From assembly GCF_003086295.3 (NCBI RefSeq), contig NC_092040.1, positions 1,860,001-1,924,000 on the forward strand: a stretch of DNA of 64,000 nucleotides, written 5' to 3'. This document shows, in pieces, positions 57,001 through 64,000 of the stretch. Source of the DNA: Arachis hypogaea. Taxonomy: Eukaryota; Streptophyta; Magnoliopsida; Fabales; Fabaceae. Under the pieces are notes generated by a model. It made no database searches. It was given only the letters and a program-made list of their open reading frames with translations, and was not told where the DNA came from. Position numbers and translations under genes: made by a program. How positions within the stretch are numbered: position 1 is the first letter of the stretch; the number at the start of each line of letters is the position of its first letter.

Positions 57001-59561
57001 TACTTTGGTTCACAAAATTTTCTTTGGCTTTGTGCAGGAAATTCATCAAGTCATTTCTACAAGGTTTTCTCCCTGGTCTAGCCCTTAAAATATTCTTATA
57101 TATTCTTCCCACCGTTCTGATGATCATGTCGAAAATTGAGGGGTATATTGCATTGTCAACGCTAGAGCGAAAGACTGCATCGAAATATTATTATTTTATG
57201 CTAGTAAATGTTTTCCTGGGAAGTATTATTACCGGAACTGCATTCGAGCAGCTGCATGCATTCCTTCACCAGTCAGCTACACAGTATAACTTCTTTCTTG
57301 ATTGTTACTTGAGTTTGTTCTGGATTCCTATGTTCTTTTGAATGTTTATACTATATTTGGCAATTTTTCAATTGGAAACCTTTTATAATGTTTCATTCTA
57401 TTATCAACCTATTATATCAAGGGAGCTACTCAAATGAAGATGTAAAAAACATCTTTTTATGAAGATCCTTTGTATAAAAGTGTGATTTATTGATTTGGCC
57501 ACACTTCAAATAGAAAGAACACTTTTTTAACATATCAAAATCTAACCCTACAATCCATCATCCAAGGATCAAAAAAAAAAATTATTACATGAAGACAATT
57601 ATAATATCTTCATTGGAGTACCCACCTTATATCAAACCTCAACAACTTTCAAAGTATATATATGTCTTAATGAAGTCATAATACTCAATGTGACTGATCT
57701 TTTCTACTTATTGGTAACAGGATTCCTAGAACCATCGGAGTTTCGATTCCAATGAAGGCCACCTTCTTTATGACATACATAATGGTTGATGGCTGGGCTG
57801 GAATTGCTGGTGAGATCCTCAGATTAAAGCCATTGGTTATCTATCATCTCAAGAACATGTTCTTAGTTAAAACTGACAGAGATAGAGGAAAGGCTATGGA
57901 CCCCGGGAGTGTCGACTTTCCAGAGACTATTCCAAGTCTTCAACTATACTTCCTTCTTGGAATTGTATATGCCGTGGTGACGCCGCTCCTTCTCCCTTTC
58001 ATCGTCGTCTTCTTTGCCTTTGCATATCTGGTTTACCGCCATCAGGTCGGTGTCTCTATCAATATGATCTCATAACATCTTAAGCTCAGATTCACCTAGT
58101 TTTTGGAGTGTCTATGCAAATGCATTGATTCAGAATTCATTCATCATCTTTGTGTAGTTTCTGAGTATAAGTTTATATGTTAATTATTCAGATAATCAAT
58201 GTGTACAATCAACAGTATGAAAGTGCTGCTGCATTTTGGCCGCATGTTCACAGCAGAATCATAGCAAGCTTGATAATATCACAGCTCCTCCTGTTGGGTC
58301 TGCTTAGCACCAAGAAGGCGGCTAAGTCTACCCCGTTGCTCGTTATGTTACCGGCGTTGACATATGTATTTCATGTCTACTGCCGGAGCCGATTCGAGCC
58401 TGCATTCAGGAAGTACCCACTTGAGGTATGATATATGCAATAGGCCAATATATTACAACTTGCCAACTAGTCAAGGATAACAAACCTTAGGAGATAGACA
58501 AGAATTCTAATGGTTTTTCATTTTTAATGTTAAGGGTAAAGTACTAAATTAGTCCTTACGCTTGGGCATAATTCTGTTTTAGTCCTTAAAGTTTAAAGTG
58601 TCCTATTTGAATCCAGAAAAAGTTTCATTTAGCTTCAATTTAGTCTCACCGTGAGGTCAAAGATAAATAATTAACAAAATGTCCTATATGACAGCAGGAT
58701 AAGAACAAGGTCGATAATTTAAAAAATAAGTACAAGCTCCAGAGGCACAAAATCAACCGTGGATGCATCAATACATGTATTCAACATTTTTTTTTAGTTT
58801 TATAGAAAATATTTCATTTTAATTATAAGAAAAACGATAAATAAATGTATTGATACATCTACGGTTGATTTTGTGCTTTTGGAGCTTGTACTTATTCTCT
58901 AGATTATCGACTCTATTCTTATGCTGCTGTTATGTAGAATATTTCATTAATTATTTATCTTTGACCTCCGGTGTGACTAAATTGAAGTTAAATGAAACTT
59001 TTTTGGATTCACCAAAACAGAATTACGCCCAAACCGTAGTGGATCAATTTAGTACTTTATCCTTAATGTTATTTCCTTTTAGGATTTTGCCAAGAAAGAA
59101 ACAAAAAATGATAACATCTGTTTTCTGTTCTACACTAAAGATGAAAATAGAAAATGAAAACAGAACCTGAACAAGCCTTGGATTTCCTATATTTGGAAAC
59201 TGATTTCTATTTCATGTGTATTCAGGAGGCAATGTCAAAGGATTTGTTAGAGAAATCCACAGAACCTGACTTAAACATCAAGGCATATCTAGCAGACGCG
59301 TACTTGCATCCGATCTTCCGGTCGTTCGAGGTTGAAGAAGAGGAGTTGGTTGAAGTAAGAGTAGACAAACATGAAACTCATGCAGCTAGTCCTCCATTGA
59401 TGAGTGAGCATAGCTCCCCTTCTGCATCCCATCATCATCATCATCATATTGAAGAACCTTCTCCACCTCATTATAATGACTATCCAACTTCACCACCTAG
59501 TTATTACTACCATGAACCCTCTCATCTCCGCTATGGTTATCACTATCAAGGAGAACCTTGA
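54078..59561 (+). CDS. OSCA1: OSCA/CSC1-like mechanosensitive (hyperosmolality-gated) cation channel, 796 aa
   Basis: A plant OSCA1-clade membrane channel (TMEM63/DUF221 family), calcium-permeable and gated by membrane tension or hyperosmotic stress. Eleven exons join in phase: 54078-54391, 55330-55482, 55567-55702, 55792-55893, 56024-56146, 56245-56325, 56445-56785, 57038-57283, 57721-58045, 58192-58425, 59226-59561. The N-terminus MATLADIGVSALINIL and TM0 are family-typical. RIQPINDRVYFPKWY, FLNWMPQALRM and HAGLDSAAFLRIY follow, then TM1 and TM2. The cytosolic loop has NANKFAKLV, QNWLDYYQLKF and VCAQTQQSKNPTLWL. TM3 onwards carries IPIAFVQSLANLEG, QGFLPGLALKIFL, PMKATFFMTYIMVDGWAG and YRHQIINVYNQQYES. 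The C-terminal tail is proline-, tyrosine- and histidine-rich with six consecutive His. The start is the first in-frame ATG matching the family N-terminus. Two MITEs sit in introns 8 and 10. Confidence 0.93.
57421..57626. mobile_element. 206-bp MITE with 9-bp target duplication in OSCA intron 8
   Basis: TTATATCAA flanks the element on both sides (57412-57420 and 57627-57635). The terminal inverted repeats are imperfect: GGGAGCTACTCAAATGAAGA at the left, and GGTGGGTACTCCAATGAAGA for the reverse complement of the right end. A 9-base duplication fits a Mutator-like MITE. Intron 8 spans 57284-57720. Confidence 0.8.
58533..59063. mobile_element. 531-bp long-armed foldback MITE with 8-bp target duplication in OSCA intron 10
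   Basis: TAATGTTA flanks it on both sides (58525-58532 and 59064-59071). The ends are AGGGTAAAGTACTAAATTAG and, in reverse complement of the right end, AGGATAAAGTACTAAATTGA. The arms run nearly the whole length (58533-58781 and about 58839-59063), with a loop of about 57 bases; matched blocks include GTACAAGCTCCA and GCACAAAATCAACCGT. An 8-base duplication is typical of hAT-like elements. Intron 10 spans 58426-59225. Confidence 0.85.
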
Positions 59562-60607
59562 ACTCAGAAACAATATATATGAACTTTGGTATTGGGTTAA
59601 CTTAGATAGCGTTTGGAAGAGAGATAGAGACTAAGAGATTGAGAGACAGAGAAGCTCTAATTTAATTTGCACAAAGGGTAAAGTCAAAATTAATTAAAGT
59701 TGAAATTAATTATTTGAAATGGAGATATTTTAGGTATAAAATGTTATTAAAGTTTCAATCTCCATCCCCGAAAATTTCAATCTCCTGTATCTCTACTTTT
59801 TGGAGGTACTGAAATACTGAAATTTTAGAGACATAGACTGAAAATTTAGTACCAGTCTCTAGACCAACAAACATAATACTGAGTCTTAGTTTTCCAGTTT
59901 CTGTCCTAGTACTTCAAAACAAACGCTACCTTGGTATTTTGCCATTTAAAGTTTTACCATTGCAACTGTAATTATATGGTTTTTTTGGTTCTTATGTAAG
60001 TGATATGATTTCTTTTCAAAATATGTGGTGGCTTAAGTAGGCAGAATTTCACTTGATAATATAGTTTGAAGCCTAGAAAGTAATCATTTTGTACTTTTTC
60101 TTTTTTTGGTATTTACTTCTACTTAATCGTCTTGCTGTTGTGCATTGCCTATAATCATTATCTGTAAATAAATTGGATTAGATTTTTAAAAGATTAAAGG
60201 ATCAATTTGGTTAATTCTAAAAGGATTAAAATTTAAAATGCTTCTTTTAAGAGTAATTTAAAAAAAAAAACTAAAATATATTTTTTTTTGAATTAAAGTT
60301 GTTTGAATGAATTAGAAAATAAAAATTTGATTCTTATTTTAGAAGGTTAAAATACTTATTTAGTTAATTTTAAAATATTAAAATATTAAAATAACTCTTT
60401 TAAGATTAAGGTTATTTCATTTGTCTTAGAATGAAAAAAAAATCGGAGTTGATTTTAAAACGACTAAACTACACTATTTAGGACTAACTTTAAATGATTA
60501 TAATGTTTTTTTAATATTAAAAGTGTTTAATTGATTTAAAAAGTATTAAATTTTATTATAAAAGACTAAAATATTCTCTTAATTATAAGTCTTGATGCCA
60601 TTTTATA
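59562..60607. other. OSCA 3' flank
   Basis: Holds the OSCA 3' UTR and AT-rich DNA. At about 59610-59925 the words GTTTGGAAGAGAGATAGAGAC and, inverted near the right edge, AGTCTTAGTTTTCCAG and AAACAAACGCTACC hint at a further degenerate inverted-repeat element, with ends too weak to define. No gene is visible. Confidence 0.35.
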
Positions 60608-60883
60608 AAGATGTCTAAAACGTCTTTTTTTAAAAATATTTTTTAATAATTAAAATTTAACATATATAATAGATTAAATCATATTATTTTTGTTAAAATT
60701 AGTCCAGATAAATTAATTTGACCAAAAAATAGTGAATCAAATTTTGAATTGGTCTAAATTAATATTGTTATATAAAAAATGACTACAATATCCTTATTAT
60801 AGAAAATGATTAAAATACTCTTATTATATATATTAATTTTGAGAATCCTAAATTTTAGTCTTTTTCTTCCCTGTTGATTTAGA

Positions 60884-60942
<59 letters not shown>

Positions 60943-61153
60943 GTATTTTAACTTTTTTTTATAATAGGGATATTGTAGTCATTTTTTATAAAAAATATTA
61001 ATTTATACCGGTTCAAAATTTAATTTATTAATTTTTTGGCTAAACTTATTTGTCCGGTCTAATTTCAATAAAAATAACACAATTTAATTGATTATATGTG
61101 TTAACTTTTAATTTTTAAAAAGCATCTTTAAAAAAAAAATTTTTTGACATTTT
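60608..61153. mobile_element. 546-bp foldback element with (AT)n loop
   Basis: The left arm (60608 to about 60889) and right arm (about 60940-61153) are reverse complements with moderate divergence. Matched blocks include ATGACTACAATATCC (left), whose reverse complement GGATATTGTAGTCAT is in the right arm, and the pairs ACATATATAATAGATTAAAT / ATTTAATTGATTATATGTGT. The loop at the hairpin tip is a (AT)n run. Confidence 0.75.
60890..60938. repeat. (AT)n microsatellite at the hairpin tip
   Basis: About 24 uninterrupted AT units lie at the centre of the foldback element 60608-61153. Confidence 0.9.
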
Positions 61154-61650
61154 TATTTAAGTGGCTCCTATATTATTTTAACAAAAAGATATAATAAACC
61201 TTATTTTTATTCATTAAATAAATAGATAAAAGACTCGATTTTTTTACCACAACATTTTGGGAAATATGAAAGTTTTAGAAATAAATATTACTTTTTTACG
61301 CAATGAAATTTATCAAATACAATGATCACATTTCATTACTTATAAAAATTTGACTTTTATTTGCCATTTATTTATAATTAATAATTACTGTTTTATTATT
61401 AATAATTTATAAATAATAATTTAGACAAACATATAAAATTATGTAACGATTCTTAACATGCAAACATCTACATATGAGTGCCAGCTTCATAAATTGATTT
61501 AAAAACTAAGAGCCGAAAATTTAGGTATGAATTTTAGCTAAGAGTAAAAACTATTAAATTGTCTTAAATAAAAAAGGACAACGTTTTTATCTTTCCACTT
61601 TGATGTAATCATTGCCTCTATATTAGTTTTAAAGAAAGAGAGATGTTCTC
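61154..61650. other. AT-rich spacer between foldback elements
   Basis: I see no gene, repeat boundary or regulatory motif that I can support here. Confidence 0.4.
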
Positions 61651-62095
61651 ATAAAGATGCATAAAACGTCTTTTTGTAAAGATATTATGTGTCACATTAT
61701 TATTGGACGTATTAATGAATCTGTTACTTTTAAATTTTTTAATAAATTAAAATAATACCGATTTTTTTATAGTAATAACAATAAACTCAATTGTTATTAG
61801 ATCCGATCCAACGAACCAATTTACATAATTCATTAGATCATAATTTTTTGTTTTTTTTAAACAAAAAAGAGATATATTTATTTTTTTATAAAAAAATTTA
61901 AACATAATTCGATTTAAATTGTGTAAATTAATCGGATCAAAATAGGTCTAATAATTAATAGTAGGGATAATTGAATTTATTATCATTACTGTAATAAATC
62001 GATTTTATTATAGTTTATTAAAAGATAAATTATTAATTGATTTAATAAAAAAATCTAACAATATTATGACACATGTAAACGTCTTAAAGAAAATG
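61651..62095. mobile_element. Foldback MITE, copy 1 of the same family as 63447-63901
   Basis: The left end carries AAAACGTCTTTTTGTAAAGA then GTGTCACATTATTATTGGAC. The right end read in reverse complement gives AAGACGTTTACATGTGTCAT. The arms contain GATCCGATCC on the left and CGGATC on the right. It is related to the element at 63447-63901. Confidence 0.65.
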
Positions 62096-63446
62096 TAAAA
62101 GCTGGTGCGATATAACAATTCATGCTTATATATTATGTAGTGCATAAATCGTCATGATGAACCTAAATCGTGAGATAAAGAATGATTTTAAATGAAATAG
62201 AATAAAATATTTGAGAATTTCATAATTTATGAAGTTGAAGGCCAAAACTTAAAAAATTCCCATGATTTATACAGAACTACAACAAACCATGGATTTTGAT
62301 ATTTAAAGTAAATTTTATGTTCAACTATTCAACTATTTAATATATACATGATGAAGCACCGGCTAGTGTTGATTTAAAAGGAAGATAAAACAAAAAAATA
62401 TCGATCACCTAACATTTATATATATGCATGTTTGGATTTTGGAATATTAGGATTAGTCTTTTTGGTGTACTCATAATGTGTTAGCCTTTTCTTAAACAAA
62501 ATATAATTTTTTTATCTTTTAAATTTGAATTGAAAATTTTATATATGTACACATAATTAAGTGATACTACTGAAATTACAAATAATAACTTTTCATTCAT
62601 ATGATTTTTTATAAAAGTCATTATTAAATAAAAAATTTATACTTTATAACATTTAGTCATTTTATTTTTCTAAATAAACTTATCACTTATTACAGAATAA
62701 AAAAAATATATTTTTAAAGAAAAATAAGTGAAATAATATTAAAATTATAAATAATCATGTCATGTTATTTTTTTTAAATAATAAATTAAATTGAATAATT
62801 TTATTTGAATTAAAAAAGTAAATTATAATAAGGTAACATTGTCATGTTTTGTAATACTGAATTTTAAGTCTTTAAAGTTTAATAGTTCATGTTATAAATA
62901 GATAAATTAAAATTTATAATTTAAATTTTGATTTTTTAATCGTGTCAATTATATGAATTATAATTTCTCAATTGTAAAAAAATATATAAAATACTATTAT
63001 ACATGTTTTTTTTATTAATTTATTAAAACTTAAAAATATTGATTTGTTGTAATTTTGTATAAATTATGGAATTTTACTAAATTTTGGCCTTGAACGTCAT
63101 AAATTATGAGATTCTCAAATGTTTTATTCTATTTTGTTTAAAATTACCTTTTATCCCACAATTTATACTCACTATGACAATTTATGAAAACTAGTATAAA
63201 AACAACAATTTATATAAAAAAAAATAAGAGAATAAAAATATTATTCTTTCTCATTTAGAATAATTTGATAGTTTTTGCCCTTATTTGATTTCTTTAAGTA
63301 ATTTAGCCTAATTGGAGTGAAGGGAATGGTGTTGAAGGTTTGAGTTTGGCTATTGTGGAAAGAGGTCGTTGGTTGAGTAGCAATAAAAAGCAAGAGAGAA
63401 TAATTAATTTCAAATATTATAATTTTATAACGAAGACTACTTTAAT
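62096..63446. other. AT-rich intergenic DNA
   Basis: About 1.35 kb with no supportable ORF, RNA gene or defined repeat. It has scattered short inverted words such as ATAATTTATGAAGTTGAAGG and TAAATTTTGGCCTTGAACGTC (about 62220 and 63075), whose shared inverted theme may mark another old foldback element of about 0.9 kb. Confidence 0.35.
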
Positions 63447-63901
63447 AAAGATACTAAAAATATTTTTTTTAAAGATGTTTATATGTTTATATGTTATTAT
63501 CGGATATCTTTGTTAAATAAGTTAATAATTTATTTTTTAATAAATCAGAAAAATCGGTTTATTATACCAACAATAATAAACTCAATTGTCTGCATTATAA
63601 TTATTAAATTTGATTTGATCCGATCCAATTACACAATTTAAATCGAGTATCTTTAAATTTTTTGATAAAAAGATAAATATATCTCTGATTTTTTGTTTTG
63701 CAGATATTTAAATCTCTAAAAATTTAAAAATACAATCAGATCTCTAAAAAAATTGGATTTATTGTTATTGTTATAAAAAAATTAGTTTTATTTTAATTTG
63801 TTAAAAAATTTAAAAATAATCAATTTATTAATACGTCTAATAATAATACGACACGTAAAAGTCTTTACAAAAACCCGTTTTAGACGTCTTTAGAGAAGCA
63901 T
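63447..63901. mobile_element. Foldback MITE, copy 2 of the 61651 family
   Basis: The right arm in reverse complement reads GTGTCGTATTATTATTAGAC then GTATTAATAAATTGA, matching the left arm of the 61651 copy (GTGTCACATTATTATTGGAC). The left arm has the related ATGTTATTATCGGATATC. Internal GATCCGATCCAATTACACAA is shared in kind with copy 1. Confidence 0.65.
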
Positions 63902-64000
63902 CCCCTTTAAAAATAACAATTTTAATTTTCTTTTTGAACCACAATAAATAAATGAAATCTGAGTTCCACAAAGCGGGTATGTGGTCCTTGAAGCTTTGCA

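Noticed and set aside
1..64000. CRISPR arrays, operons, Shine-Dalgarno sites and prophage features
   Set aside because: The window is plant nuclear DNA; none of these was seen or expected.

Overview
The window is plant nuclear DNA: long AT-rich intergenic stretches, GT-AG introns, CC-NB-ARC-LRR resistance genes, a chloroplast-targeted phosphoribulokinase and an OSCA-type channel. Gene content and repeats suggest a legume. The RTE-type LINE, the tandem repeats at 30.3-32.0 kb and the MITE families look like Arachis (peanut) as I remember it, but that genus call is inference, not a database result.

Layout. (a) 1-2.8 kb: the 3' exons of a + strand gene resembling SUV2, the plant ATRIP-like DNA-damage checkpoint protein. 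(b) 4.1-21.6 kb: three CC-NB-ARC-LRR (RPM1-like) genes, all on the - strand, of 943, 936 and 943 aa. Between the first and second lies a 5.06 kb palindrome made of two nearly identical, oppositely oriented RTE LINE copies that share a premature stop codon. (c) 21.6-24.9 kb: AT-rich intergenic DNA. (d) 24.95-29.24 kb: a 13-exon DEAD-box RNA helicase (RH5/Dbp3 type) on the - strand. (e) 29.3-33.8 kb: diverged tandem repeats, pyrimidine-rich simple sequence, and a MITE with a 10-bp target duplication. (f) 33.8-38.35 kb: a 12-exon secretory carrier membrane protein (SCAMP). (g) 41.7-46.7 kb: phosphoribulokinase (PRK), with a perfect G-box palindrome upstream and three inverted-repeat elements in its introns. 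(h) 47.8-48.9 kb: a frameshifted RNase H-like gene on the - strand. (i) 54.1-59.6 kb: an 11-exon OSCA/CSC1-like channel with foldback MITEs in introns 8 and 10. (j) 60.6-63.9 kb: three long foldback elements, one with an (AT)n loop.

Exon structures were built by hand from GT-AG junctions, protein-family continuity and codon phase. For RH5 (548 aa), SCAMP (268 aa), PRK (411 aa), the OSCA gene (796 aa) and NLR1 (943 aa) the exons sum to a multiple of three, which supports them.

The genes do not form one pathway. The biological themes are a tandem NLR immune-receptor cluster, ordinary housekeeping and photosynthesis genes, and a high load of inverted-repeat elements in introns and between genes. 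No clearly new multi-gene system is evident. The most unusual object is the inverted LINE duplication inside the NLR cluster, which on transcription would give a hairpin RNA with arms of about 2.3 kb.
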